The notes below the pieces were generated by a model. It was not told the origin of the DNA, ran no database searches, and saw only the letters and a program-made list of their open reading frames with translations. Positions 34,184 through 45,341 of a stretch of DNA of 64,000 nucleotides are shown here, in pieces; the first letter of the stretch is position 1, and every line of letters starts with the position of its first letter. The stretch is from Methylobacteriaceae bacterium. Its GTDB lineage: Bacteria; Pseudomonadota; Alphaproteobacteria; Rhizobiales; Beijerinckiaceae. A program made the position numbers and the translations under genes. The DNA is taken from contig JACKJC010000004.1 in assembly GCA_020638195.1 (NCBI GenBank), positions 248,001 to 312,000 on the forward strand, read 5' to 3'.

Positions 34184-35095
34184 ATGCGCGGCGTCACCCT
34201 CAAACAACTACGCGCCTTGCGCGCGATCGCCGACACCGGCTCGGTGACGGCGGCGGCGCGCGAACTCTTCGTGACGGCGCCGGCAATTTCGATGCAGATC
34301 AGGCAGTTCGAACAGCTCGTCGGCCTGCCGCTGCTCGAGCGCGCTGGCGAGAAATTCGTGCTGACCGCGGCAGGACGCGAGGCTCTGCGGGCCGCGCGCG
34401 CCGTCGATGCGGCCATCGACGAATTCGAGACGACGCTCGAAACGCTGCGCGGAGGTGTCGCAGGCCATGTGAGCGTCGGCCTCGTGTCGACGGCCAAATA
34501 TTTCGCGCCGCGAATGGTCGGCGCCTTCGCGCGCACGCATCCGGGCGTGAAGGTCTCGATCACCGTCGGCAATCGCGAACAGATGCTGCGCGCCCTGCGT
34601 GAATTTTCGATCGACATCGCCATCATGGGCCGCCCGCCGGAGGACCAGAGCTGCGCGGCCGATCCGATCGGCGACCATCCGCATCTCATCGTCGCCGATC
34701 CCGGCCACCGCCTGGCGCACCGACACAGCTTCGATCCCGCCCTGCTCGCCGACGAAACTTTCGTGGTGCGCGAACCCGGCTCCGGCACCCGCAACCTGAT
34801 GGAGCGTTTCCTCGAGCAGGCCGGCGTCGCGCCGCGCTACGGGCTGGAAATCGACTCCAACGAGACGATCAAGCAGGCCGTCATGGCCGGCCTCGGCGTC
34901 GCCTTCATCTCCGCGCACACCGTCGCGGCCGAACTCGCCGATGGCCGCCTCGTCAAGCTCGACGTGCGCGGCCTGCCGATGGTGCGCACCTGGTATGTGA
35001 TGCGTCGTCTCGACCGGCGCCTCCTGCCGGCTGTGCGCGCCATGCAGGAATTCATCGTCGCCCATCGCGCCGACTTTCTCCCGACCGGGACCTGA
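34184..35095 (+). CDS. cbbR: LysR-type transcriptional regulator, CbbR-like
   Basis: A 303-residue LTTR. The N-terminal winged HTH reads LKQLRALRAIADTGSVTAA...VTAPAISMQIRQFE (residues about 5-45), and the effector domain has VSVGLVSTAKYFAPRMVGAF and AVMAGLGVAFISAHTVAAEL, characteristic of CbbR regulators of the Calvin cycle. Its divergence from fructose bisphosphatase supports that call. CbbR activates cbb operons in response to redox/metabolite signals. The ATG at 34184 has only a weak upstream site, consistent with low expression. Confidence 0.87.
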   Translation: MRGVTLKQLRALRAIADTGSVTAAARELFVTAPAISMQIRQFEQLVGLPLLERAGEKFVLTAAGREALRAARAVDAAIDEFETTLETLRGGVAGHVSVGLVSTAKYFAPRMVGAFARTHPGVKVSITVGNREQMLRALREFSIDIAIMGRPPEDQSCAADPIGDHPHLIVADPGHRLAHRHSFDPALLADETFVVREPGSGTRNLMERFLEQAGVAPRYGLEIDSNETIKQAVMAGLGVAFISAHTVAAELADGRLVKLDVRGLPMVRTWYVMRRLDRRLLPAVRAMQEFIVAHRADFLPTGT

Positions 35096-35137
35096 TGCTA
35101 GAACCCAGGCGACATACATTCTTGTAGGACAGAACAG

Positions 35138-35569
35138 ATGAGCGACGAGACGGCTGTGGCGTCAGCGACGTTCGATCCGGCGGCGCATGGCTGGAAAACG
35201 ATGAAGGGACCGGGCTTTTCCTCGCTGGTCGGCCCAATCTGGGCCAAACGCGACGGCGAAGGCTGGCGCTATGCCTTCCTGGCGGAGGAAAAGCACGAGA
35301 ACCGCCAGGGCGCGGTGCATGGCGGCATGCTCATGACTTTTGCCGATCACGCCATTGGTTTCGTCGCCTGGGAGGCCGCGGGCCGGCGCAAATGCGTGAC
35401 CATGCAGCTCGAAAACCAGTTTCTGGCCGCCGTGAAACACGGCGATTTCGTGGAATGCGACACGGAGATCGTGCGCGCCGCCAAAACGGTGATTTTCTTG
35501 CGCGGCGTGCTCAAGGTGAAAGGTCGGCCCGTTATGGCGGCCAATGGCATCTGGAAGGTGATCGAGTAG
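35138..35569 (+). CDS. PaaI-family hotdog thioesterase
   Basis: A 143-residue hotdog-fold protein: GFSSLVGPIWAKR, then ENRQGAVHGGMLMTFADHAIG, which holds the H-G-G-x-x-x-x-x-x-D active-site pattern, and later TMQLENQFLAAVKHGD. It should hydrolyse acyl-CoA esters, probably of aromatic or medium-chain acids. It follows cbbR by 42 bp on the same strand but has no evident functional link with it. Confidence 0.85.
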   Translation: MSDETAVASATFDPAAHGWKTMKGPGFSSLVGPIWAKRDGEGWRYAFLAEEKHENRQGAVHGGMLMTFADHAIGFVAWEAAGRRKCVTMQLENQFLAAVKHGDFVECDTEIVRAAKTVIFLRGVLKVKGRPVMAANGIWKVIE

Positions 35570-35616
35570 CGCATCGACCCGAAAAGTTGCAGACTTTTCG
35601 GATAAGTTGATGCGCG
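35570..35616. repeat. Hairpin/palindromic element after the PaaI-like gene
   Basis: A perfect 9-bp stem CCGAAAAGT / ACTTTTCGG with a 5-base loop is framed by outer arms CGCATCGA / TTGATGCG. It starts at the stop codon of the thioesterase gene. It may act as a terminator, but nested arms of this kind are also typical of Rhizobiales palindromic repeats. Confidence 0.6.
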
Positions 35617-35678
35617 AGAAACTTCCTCGGCCTTCAGGATCGCATCTTATGAGCGGGCTCGAAGCCTTGCGGCCCGGC

Positions 35679-35915
35679 CTATTTTTTTGCCCGCCACGCG
35701 CGATAGACCGCCTCGATCGAACGCCATTTTTCCATGAGCCAGTCGAGCGCGCGCTCGGCCCAGCGGAAATCGACCGCCAGCACAGCGAGCCCGAGCGGGA
35801 TCATCCAGAACCCGAGCACCGGCAGGAAACCGAACATGCCGAGTATGACCAGCGCGACGCCGATCGGCGGCCTGAGCCATTTCCACTTCGGGTGCTTGAT
35901 CCATTCCGGGATCAT
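35679..35915 (-). CDS. Small membrane protein, PGPGW-like
   Basis: A 78-residue protein with two hydrophobic segments (about residues 16-34 and 35-50) and a basic C-terminus ending WRAKK. The block IPLGLAVLAVDFRWAERALDWL resembles the C-terminal half of the putative PGPGW transmembrane family, although the PGPG motif itself is not conserved. No function is known. It stands alone, downstream of and convergent with the PaaI-like gene. Confidence 0.65.
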   Translation of the reverse strand: MIPEWIKHPKWKWLRPPIGVALVILGMFGFLPVLGFWMIPLGLAVLAVDFRWAERALDWLMEKWRSIEAVYRAWRAKK

Positions 35916-35981
35916 GTCGGCAATCCGCGCATCGCCATGATGTAGGCGCGCGCGGTCGGGTTCGCCAGACCGGGGCGGTCT

Positions 35982-37130
35982 CTATATCCCCATCTGCCGC
36001 GCGGCCAGATCCTTCATGATCTCTTCCGCGCCGCCGCCGATGGCGTTGACCTTCACCTCGCGATAGATCCTCTCCACCTTGGTCCCGCGCATAAAACCCT
36101 GGCCGCCGTGGATCTGCACGCCTTCGGAAGCGCAGAAGGCCATGGTCTGCGTCGCCTGGTTCTTGAGCATGGCGATCTCGGCGGCCGGGCTCTCGCCCTG
36201 CTGCACGCGCCAGGCGAGCTGTTCGAGCCAGGCTTGCGTGGCGTTCACCTTCATCGCCATGTCGACGATCTTGTGGCGCACCACCTGCTGGTCGGCCAAA
36301 CGACCGCCGAACACTTTGCGCTCACGCGCCCAGGCGATGCTCTCCTCTAGACAGACGCGTGAATAGGCCGTGCAGGAGGCGGCCATCCCGAGGCGCTCGG
36401 AATTGAAGTTGAGCATCACATAGCGAAAACCCTTGTTCTCCTCGCCGATCAGGTTCTCGACCGGAACCTTCACATCGTCGAAGAACAATTGCGCTGTGTC
36501 GCTCGCCCACCAGCCCATCTTGCGCAGGGGCTGCTGCGTGAAGCCCTCCATGCCGCGTTCGATCAGAAGCAGCGATACGCCGGACGCGCCCGGCCCGCCC
36601 GTGCGCACGGCCACCGTATAGAAATCCGCGCGCACGCCCGAGGTGATGAACATCTTCGAGCCGTTGACGATGTAATGATCGCCCTCGCGCCGCGCCGTCG
36701 TCTTCAGTTGCGCGACGTCCGAACCGCCCGACGGTTCCGTGATCGCCAGCGCGGAAATCTTCTCGCCGCTGAGCACCTGCGGCAGTACGCGCTCCTTCAT
36801 CGCCTGCGGACCCACCGCGAGAATGGGCGGCGAACCGATCGTATGGCTCATCAGGCTCGCCGAAACGCCGCCCGCGCCGGAACGCGCGAGTTCCTGCGAC
36901 AGCACGATGCGATGGAACTGATCGCAGGGCGACCCGCCGTATTCCTCCGGATAGCCCAAGCCCAGAATGCCGACATCGGCAGCCTTCTTGTAGAGCTCGC
37001 GCGGAAAACCGCCGGCCTCGTCCCATTCATCGACGAAGGGCGAGATCTCCTTTTCGACGAAGCGGCGCACCGTGTCCCGAAAAGCTTCGTGGCTTTCGTC
37101 GTAGTAGAGGCTTTTGGTCCCTGCAGTCAT
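35982..37130 (-). CDS. Acyl-CoA dehydrogenase (long-chain/isovaleryl-like)
   Basis: A 382-residue acyl-CoA dehydrogenase with ALAITEPSGGSDVAQLKTTA, GSKMFITSGVRADF, the EENKGFRYVMLNFNSERLG middle region, RKVFGGRLADQQVVRHKIVDM and the terminal GVQIHGGQGFMRGTKVERIYREVK. It oxidises an acyl-CoA and feeds electrons to ETF. The ATG at 37130 follows GTGGGAGACCAGTG; a GTG one codon earlier is possible. It lies 132 bp downstream of the biotin carboxylase, separated by a family A repeat, so it may be a separate or attenuated part of that operon. Confidence 0.9.
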   Translation of the reverse strand: MTAGTKSLYYDESHEAFRDTVRRFVEKEISPFVDEWDEAGGFPRELYKKAADVGILGLGYPEEYGGSPCDQFHRIVLSQELARSGAGGVSASLMSHTIGSPPILAVGPQAMKERVLPQVLSGEKISALAITEPSGGSDVAQLKTTARREGDHYIVNGSKMFITSGVRADFYTVAVRTGGPGASGVSLLLIERGMEGFTQQPLRKMGWWASDTAQLFFDDVKVPVENLIGEENKGFRYVMLNFNSERLGMAASCTAYSRVCLEESIAWARERKVFGGRLADQQVVRHKIVDMAMKVNATQAWLEQLAWRVQQGESPAAEIAMLKNQATQTMAFCASEGVQIHGGQGFMRGTKVERIYREVKVNAIGGGAEEIMKDLAARQMGI

Positions 37131-37143
37131 CACTGGTCTCCCA

Positions 37144-37258
37144 CGTCTTTGCGAGGAGCATGACGCGACGTCGGATATATCCGACGTCGAATGATGCGAC
37201 GAAGCAATCCAGAGCCGGGATGAGGCTCCGGATTGCTTCGCTTCGCTCGCAATGACGT
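37144..37258. repeat. Palindromic repeat, family A (copy 3) with a nested 24-bp palindrome
   Basis: Arms CGTCTTTGCGAGGAGCATGA and GCTCGCAATGACG with GAAGCAATCC/GGATTGCTTC inner arms match the other family A copies. A perfect 24-bp palindrome at 37166-37189 (centre GGATATATCC) interrupts the left arm and looks like a second element inserted into the first. Confidence 0.8.
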
Positions 37259-37262
37259 CTTC

Positions 37263-40408
<3,146 letters not shown>

Positions 40409-40418
40409 CTTTCCATCC

Positions 40419-42020
40419 TCACATGCGCGCGACGCCGAAGGTCGTGTGGCGCAACGGCCTCTGATCCGCCTCGCGGCAGATCGACAGGCAGAAGGCCAGA
40501 ACCTTTCGGGTATCGCGCGGATCGATCAGGCCGTCGTCCCAGAGGCGCGCGGTCGCGTAGAGCGCCGTCGTCTCGCCCTGCATGCGATCGGCGATGCCCT
40601 TTTCCATCGCGTCGAGCTTCTCGCGGTCGATCGGCTTGCCTTCGCGCTTCAGCTTTCCTTCGGTCACGATCGCCATGACCTTGGCCGCCTGCTCGGGCCC
40701 CATGACGGCGATGCGGTTGTTGGGCCAGGCAAAAATGAAGCGCGGATCGTAGCCGCGCCCGCACATGCCGTAATTTCCGGCGCCGAAAGATGCGCCGATA
40801 TGCAGCGTGATCTGCGGCACGGTGGCGTTGGACACGGCCTGGATCATCTTCGAGCCGTGTTTGATGATGCCCGCCTGCTCCGCCTCGCGCCCGACCATGT
40901 AGCCGGTCGTGTTCTGCAGATAGATGATCGGAATGTTCGACTGGCAGCACAGCTGGATGAATTGCGCCGCCTTTGTCGCGCCATCGGCGTCGATCGGCCC
41001 GTTATTGCCGATGAAGCCGACCGTATGCCCCTCGATCGCGCCATGGCCGCACACCGTGTGCACGCCGTAGAGGCCCTTGAAATCGAGATATTCGCTGTCG
41101 TCCACGATGCGAGCGATCACCTCGCGCACGTCGATCGGCTTGCGATAGTCGACCGGCACGACGCCCGCCAGTTCGTCCGGCGAGTAACGCGGCTCCTTGT
41201 AGTCGCGTGGCGCGGCGCGCTGGATCTGGTCGTTCCACGGCAGCATGGCCATCACTTCACGCGCGATGCGGATGCCGTCGGCGTCGTCCTCGGCGACATA
41301 TTCGCCGAGACCCGACTTCGTGACATGCATGTCCGCGCCGCCGAGTTCCTCGTCAGTCGCGATCTCGCCGGTCGCGGCGCGCAGGAGCGGCGGTCCCGCC
41401 AGAAACACTTTCGCCTTGCCGCGCACGAGAATGTTGTAGTCGCTGAGGCCCGGCAGGTAGGCGCCGCCGGCGGTCGACGAGCCATGCACCACCGTCACCT
41501 GCGGAATGCCCGCCGCCGACATGCGCGCCTGATTGGCGAAGCCACGCCCGCCTTCCACGAACATTTCGGCCTGAAAGAGCAGGTTGGCGCCGCCCGATTC
41601 CACGAGCCGCACCATCGGCAGCTTGTTCTCCAGCGCCATCTGCTGCGATCGCAGCCCTTTCTTCACGCTCATCGGCGTCGACGTGCCGCCTTTGAAAGCG
41701 CTGTCGGAGGCCGTGACCATGCAGCGGATGCCCGAGACATAACCGATGCCGACGATGCCGCCGCCGCCGAATTCGTCATGCATGCGCAGACCGGCGAGCG
41801 TCGAGATTTCGAGCCATGGCGCGCCGGGGTCTAGCAGCAGCGCGAGGCGTTCGCGCGGCATGATTTGCCCGCGCTTGGTGAAGAGTTCGCGCTTGGTCTC
41901 GCCCGTCTCGCGGATCTTGTTTTCCAGCGCGCGGAATTCGTCGATCAGCCGCAACATCTCTTCGCGGTTGGCGCGAAAGGTTTCGGAATTGACGTCGATC
42001 TTGCTCTCGATGACCGGCAT
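40419..42020 (-). CDS. Acyl-CoA carboxylase carboxyltransferase subunit (beta), MCC/geranyl-CoA type
   Basis: A 533-residue carboxyltransferase. N-terminal region ETKRELFTKRGQIMPRERLA LLLDPG is typical. The acyl-CoA site includes RLVESGGANLLFQAE and GSSTAGGAYLPGLSDY; the carboxybiotin site has GFIGNNGPIDADGATKAAQF, QNTTGYMVGREAE and HIGASFGAGNYGMCGR. Overall it fits methylcrotonyl-CoA/geranyl-CoA carboxylase beta subunits (LiuB/AtuC). The ATG at 42020 has GCAGGGACGCC upstream; a TTG 33 bp earlier is weaker. It is the first gene of the minus operon facing the TetR gene. Confidence 0.9.
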   Translation of the reverse strand: MPVIESKIDVNSETFRANREEMLRLIDEFRALENKIRETGETKRELFTKRGQIMPRERLALLLDPGAPWLEISTLAGLRMHDEFGGGGIVGIGYVSGIRCMVTASDSAFKGGTSTPMSVKKGLRSQQMALENKLPMVRLVESGGANLLFQAEMFVEGGRGFANQARMSAAGIPQVTVVHGSSTAGGAYLPGLSDYNILVRGKAKVFLAGPPLLRAATGEIATDEELGGADMHVTKSGLGEYVAEDDADGIRIAREVMAMLPWNDQIQRAAPRDYKEPRYSPDELAGVVPVDYRKPIDVREVIARIVDDSEYLDFKGLYGVHTVCGHGAIEGHTVGFIGNNGPIDADGATKAAQFIQLCCQSNIPIIYLQNTTGYMVGREAEQAGIIKHGSKMIQAVSNATVPQITLHIGASFGAGNYGMCGRGYDPRFIFAWPNNRIAVMGPEQAAKVMAIVTEGKLKREGKPIDREKLDAMEKGIADRMQGETTALYATARLWDDGLIDPRDTRKVLAFCLSICREADQRPLRHTTFGVARM

Positions 42021-42136
42021 GGCGTCCCTGCGCTTGATCGCGACAAGGTTCAACGCCGCGCTCGAAACGCGCGACGCCTTCCTCGACGCTGGCGATGGCT
42101 CTTGCGGCCATGCGCCTTTAATCCTCCAGTTAAATT

Positions 42137-42149
42137 TGAGGTTGCCTCA
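42137..42149. promoter_or_regulatory. Putative TetR operator in the divergent carboxylase/TetR promoter
   Basis: TGAGG-TTG-CCTCA is a perfect 5-bp dyad with 3-base spacer, embedded in an AT-rich tract (AAATT before and AAATT after). The region lies 60 bp upstream of the tetR-like start and 117 bp upstream of the carboxyltransferase start. Position and symmetry suit an autoregulated TetR operator. Confidence 0.55.
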
Positions 42150-42196
42150 GAAATTTGCTAGTGTCAATCGCCGCTTCGCAAGCGCGGCGGGGGACG

Positions 42197-42865
42197 ATGC
42201 CAAAACCGCAGCGCAGCACGGCCAAACCGCAGATCGCGAAACCTGGCGCCAGAACGCGCGCCGCAGCCGGCGCCGTGGGAGTCTGGGGCGAGCGCGAGGC
42301 CGGCATTCTGAAAGTCGCTGAAGAGCTCTTTCTGCGCAATGGCTACGAGAACACGAGCATGGCGGCGGTCGCCGCCGCCGCCGGCCTGTCGGAAGGCACA
42401 CTCTACAATTACTTCCGCAACAAGAGCGATCTCGTGATCCGCGCCGGCCTTGCCGCGCTGGAGCGGCGTGTCGAAGCCGCGCAGCAGGCGGTGAAGGAAG
42501 CGACGAGCTTGCGCGAGGGCCTCGAAAAGCTGATCGCGCTGCATCTCTCCGCCGTCATCGAGGACGACGAGAAATATCGCATCTGGTTACGCGAGGTGCG
42601 TGGCGTGAAATCCTATCGACGCTCGGCGGGACGCGATGCGCTCGCGCGTTTCGCCAACCAGTTCCCCGCGCTGCTCGACAAGTTCGGCCACAACGAAGAG
42701 CGGGCGGGCGGCCCGACCCGCGCCATGATGCGCGACATGGTGTTCGGCGGCTCCGAGCACATCGGTTTCACCGCCATGATCCAGAAGCGCGCCGACAGGA
42801 TCGATGTGGAGGCGACCGCGAAAATTTTGGCGGATGTCTATTTGCGCGGCTTTGGGCTGGAGTGA
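42197..42865 (+). CDS. TetR/AcrR family transcriptional regulator
   Basis: A 222-residue TetR regulator. After a basic, Lys/Pro-rich N-terminal tail (about 1-25), the HTH domain reads ILKVAEELFLRNGYENTSMAAVAAA AGLSEGTLYNYFRNKSDLV (about residues 35-75). The C-terminal helical part is ligand-binding and diverged. Being divergent from the acyl-CoA carboxylase operon, it probably represses that operon and senses an acyl-CoA, like PsrA/LiuR-type fatty or branched acyl-CoA regulators. The ATG at 42197 follows GGCGGGGGACG. Confidence 0.88.
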   Translation: MPKPQRSTAKPQIAKPGARTRAAAGAVGVWGEREAGILKVAEELFLRNGYENTSMAAVAAAAGLSEGTLYNYFRNKSDLVIRAGLAALERRVEAAQQAVKEATSLREGLEKLIALHLSAVIEDDEKYRIWLREVRGVKSYRRSAGRDALARFANQFPALLDKFGHNEERAGGPTRAMMRDMVFGGSEHIGFTAMIQKRADRIDVEATAKILADVYLRGFGLE

Positions 42866-42867
42866 CC

Positions 42868-42979
42868 GGACCGCGAGCCTTCAGGCTCGCATTGATGCCA
42901 TGCGCTCTGCATTATCCCGCGCCGCGAAAGCCTTGTTATAGTCGTGGCATCAACAAGCGAGCCTGAAGGCTCGCGGTCC
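42868..42979. repeat. Palindromic repeat, family B (copy 1)
   Basis: Outer arms GGACCGCGAGCCTTCAGGCT and AGCCTGAAGGCTCGCGGTCC are nearly perfect reverse complements, and a second inner dyad (TGATGCCA / TGGCATCA) lies inside. It fills the gap between tetR and the aldo/keto reductase. Any promoter of the reductase must be inside or abutting the repeat. Confidence 0.85.
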
Positions 42980-42997
42980 AAGAAATGAGGAAACCCC

Positions 42998-43933
42998 ATG
43001 ACCAAGCGCCGCATCGGCCGCTCCGATCTTCACGTCCACCCCTTTTGCTTCGGCGGCAATGTCTTCGGCTGGACGGCGGACGAGGCCATGTCCTTCCGTC
43101 TGCTCGACGCCTTCGTCGATCACGGCTTCGAATTCATCGACACGGCCGACGTCTATTCGGTCTGGGTTCCCGGCCATTCAGGCGGCGAGTCCGAGACGGT
43201 TCTCGGCAATTGGTTCAAGACGAGCGGCAAGCGCGACAAGGTGGTGCTCGCGACCAAGGTCGGCTTCATCAAGGGGCTGAAGCCCGCCTACATCAAGCAG
43301 GCGGTCGAGGAGTCGCTGAAGCGCCTGCGGACCGACCGCATCGATCTCTACCAGTCGCACAAGGACGATCCCGAGACGCCGCAGGAAGACGTCTTGCGCG
43401 CCTACGACGATCTCATCAAGGCCGGCAAGGTGCGCGTCATCGGCGCCTCCAACTTTACCGCCGCCCGTTTGCAGGAAGCGCTCGACATTTCCGCGAAGAA
43501 CAATCTGCCGCGCTACGAATGCATGCAGCCCGAATACAATCTCGTCGAGCGCAAGGTCTACGAGGGCGAGCTGCAGGACCTGTGCGTGCGCGAAGAAATC
43601 GGCGTCATCCCCTTCTTCTCGCTGGCGGCGGGTTTTCTCACGGGCAAGTATCGCAGCGAGGCCGATCTCGGCAAGAGCGTGCGCGGGCCGCGCACCGCCG
43701 GCAAATATCTCAAGACCAATGGCCCGCAGGTCCTCGCCGCGCTCGACAAGGTCGCGGCGGCGCACAAGGCCACCTGCGCGCAGGTCGCGCTCGCCTGGAT
43801 TCTCGCGCGCAAGGGCCTGACCGCGCCGATCGCCAGCGCGACGAACATCGAACAGCTGGAGGAATTGCTGGGCGCGGTGAAACTGTCGCTGAGCGCGGCG
43901 GATATTGCGGAGTTGGATGCGGCGAGCGCGTGA
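42998..43933 (+). CDS. Aldo/keto reductase
   Basis: A 311-residue AKR. It starts MTKRRIGRSDLHVHPFCFGG; the catalytic tetrad is visible as EFIDTADVYSVWVPG (Asp, Tyr), VVLATKVGF (Lys) and IDLYQSHKDD (His). The C-terminus has PIASATNIEQLEELLGAVKL, an NADPH-binding element. It should reduce aldehydes or ketones with NADPH. The ATG follows GAAATGAGGAAACCCC. It is preceded by a family B repeat and followed by a family C repeat, so it is probably monocistronic. Confidence 0.9.
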   Translation: MTKRRIGRSDLHVHPFCFGGNVFGWTADEAMSFRLLDAFVDHGFEFIDTADVYSVWVPGHSGGESETVLGNWFKTSGKRDKVVLATKVGFIKGLKPAYIKQAVEESLKRLRTDRIDLYQSHKDDPETPQEDVLRAYDDLIKAGKVRVIGASNFTAARLQEALDISAKNNLPRYECMQPEYNLVERKVYEGELQDLCVREEIGVIPFFSLAAGFLTGKYRSEADLGKSVRGPRTAGKYLKTNGPQVLAALDKVAAAHKATCAQVALAWILARKGLTAPIASATNIEQLEELLGAVKLSLSAADIAELDAASA

Positions 43934-43939
43934 GGGGCG

Positions 43940-43996
43940 CCTGCCCTCTCCCGCGTAGCGGGGGAGGGTGGCGAGCGAAGCGAGCCGGGAGGGGGC
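43940..43996. repeat. Palindromic repeat, family C, left half
   Basis: CCCTCTCCCGCGTAGCGGGGGAGGG is followed by GGCGAGCGAAGCGAGCCGGGAGGGGG. The complementary partner unit is not adjacent but lies at 44437-44475, on the other side of the DUF4279 gene. This suggests that an element was split by an insertion, or two copies flank a small module. Confidence 0.7.
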
Positions 43997-44008
43997 ACGG
44001 CTGCTGAA

Positions 44009-44437
44009 TCAAATGCTGTCGACGCTATCAGAGCCGATTGCGTAGATGTCAAAGCTCAATGCAATGCCGCGCGAGCCTAACGCGAGTAACGTTTGCGCTG
44101 CGATTTCCCCACCTTCGTTTGCCTCGCTCAAGAATAATCCGCAGAAGACATCGGCTCGAAATCGCCCCGTCAGGCTTTGCCAGACTTCCAAGCTACCCGA
44201 GACCGCAGACATCAGCTCGATGATTTGCGCATTGAGGTCGCCGGGGCACTTTCGATCTACAGATTTAATCCAGGTGCCGGTGCGCGCGGTTGCCTCTCGG
44301 CCGTTTCTCAACTTTCGAATATCGCCCTTACGCCAGCTGGAAACGGGCCGGCATCCAAGTGCTGATGAAACCTGCTCTGGTTCAAGATCGTCTCCAAGGA
44401 TTCGAAGACTGACCGAAGTTTCACTGATCTGTGTCAC
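44009..44437 (-). CDS. DUF4279 domain-containing protein
   Basis: A 142-residue protein with SLRILGDDLEPEQVSSALGC near the N-terminus, followed by TGTWIKSVDRKCPGDLNAQI and, at the end, GSRGIALSFDIYAIGSDS. This pattern matches the DUF4279 family, of unknown function. Base composition is clearly less GC-rich than the neighbours. The GTG start at 44437 has a GGGAGGGGGC site that belongs to the flanking family C repeat. Together these point to acquisition as a small module. A toxin- or immunity-linked role for DUF4279 is only a possibility. Confidence 0.75.
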   Translation of the reverse strand: MTQISETSVSLRILGDDLEPEQVSSALGCRPVSSWRKGDIRKLRNGREATARTGTWIKSVDRKCPGDLNAQIIELMSAVSGSLEVWQSLTGRFRADVFCGLFLSEANEGGEIAAQTLLALGSRGIALSFDIYAIGSDSVDSI

Positions 44438-44475
44438 GCCCCCTCCCTAGCCCTCCCCCGCTTCGCGGGAGAGGG
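44437..44475. repeat. Palindromic repeat, family C, right half
   Basis: GCCCCCTCCCTAGCCC followed by TCCCCCGCTTCGCGGGAGAGGG is the reverse-complement partner of the unit at 43940-43996. It also supplies the Shine-Dalgarno of the DUF4279 gene. Confidence 0.7.
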
Positions 44476-44495
44476 AACAGACTCCTAGATTCATG

Positions 44496-45251
44496 TCACG
44501 TCCGCAACGTCAACCCGCCATCCGCCACAAGCCCGTGACCGGTAATAAAATCCGCCTCGTCGCTCGCCAGCAGCAGCGCAGCGCGCGCCATGTCGATCGG
44601 CTCGCCCAGCCGCCGCAGCGCGGCCTTCTTCTCCCACACGCCGCGGATGAAGGGGTCGGCGAAGGAGGCCTGCGTCATGCCGGTGTGGATCGCGCCGGGC
44701 AAAATGTAATTCGCGGTCACCTTGTACTTGCCGAGCTCCAGCGCCATCGTCTTGGTCAGGCCCGCGACAGCGTGTTTCGACGACGTATAGGCGCAGAGCC
44801 CGATGTCCGTGTCGAACGCCATCACCGAGGCCGTGCAGATGATGCGCGCCCTGCCCTTCTCTTCCGCGCGCTTGATCAGATGCGGAATCGCCGCGCGAGA
44901 GATGCGGAAAGGCGCGCGCACGTTGACCGCGAACTGGCGGTCCCATTCGGCGTCGCTCGTCTCATGCGTCAGCGAGCGCCCGGAGACGCCGGCGTTGTTG
45001 AAGAGAATGTCGATCGCGCCATAGGCGTCGAGCGCAGCCTTCACGATTGTTTCGGGCGCATCATCGTCGGCGACGCTTTTCGCCAGAACCTTGATCGCGC
45101 CATTGCCCTCGTGTGCGGTTGCGATCGCGGATTCCGGCCGGTCCACCGCGAGCACCTTGGCGCCGCGCTCGGCGAACAATTGCGCCGTCGCGCGTCCGAT
45201 GCCCGAAGCCGCGCCGGTGATGACGGCGAATTTGCCGGTAAGATCTGCCAT
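44496..45251 (-). CDS. Short-chain dehydrogenase/reductase (SDR)
   Basis: A 251-residue classical SDR: VITGAASGIGRATAQLF (NAD(P) site), VLAVDRP, FNNAGVSGR, TASVMAFDT (Ser region) and YTSSKHAVAGL (Tyr/Lys), with GHGLVADGGLTLR at the end. Oxidises or reduces a small alcohol or hydroxyacyl group; substrate unknown. The ATG at 45251 follows CAAGGGAGCGAAAC; an upstream in-frame ATG at 45278 has no such site. Confidence 0.88.
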   Translation of the reverse strand: MADLTGKFAVITGAASGIGRATAQLFAERGAKVLAVDRPESAIATAHEGNGAIKVLAKSVADDDAPETIVKAALDAYGAIDILFNNAGVSGRSLTHETSDAEWDRQFAVNVRAPFRISRAAIPHLIKRAEEKGRARIICTASVMAFDTDIGLCAYTSSKHAVAGLTKTMALELGKYKVTANYILPGAIHTGMTQASFADPFIRGVWEKKAALRRLGEPIDMARAALLLASDEADFITGHGLVADGGLTLRT

Positions 45252-45341
45252 GTTTCGCTCCCTTGATTTGGGGAGCATTAGAACAGGCCGGCTGCTGCAT
45301 TCACAACAGCGCCTCGCGCATTCGCGGCCTGCGCCCCGCGC

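Noticed and set aside
35628..35677. Possible degenerate family B repeat upstream of the small membrane protein gene's end
   Set aside because: Only the CCTTCAGGATCGC and GCCTTGCGG fragments match; too weak to call as a copy.
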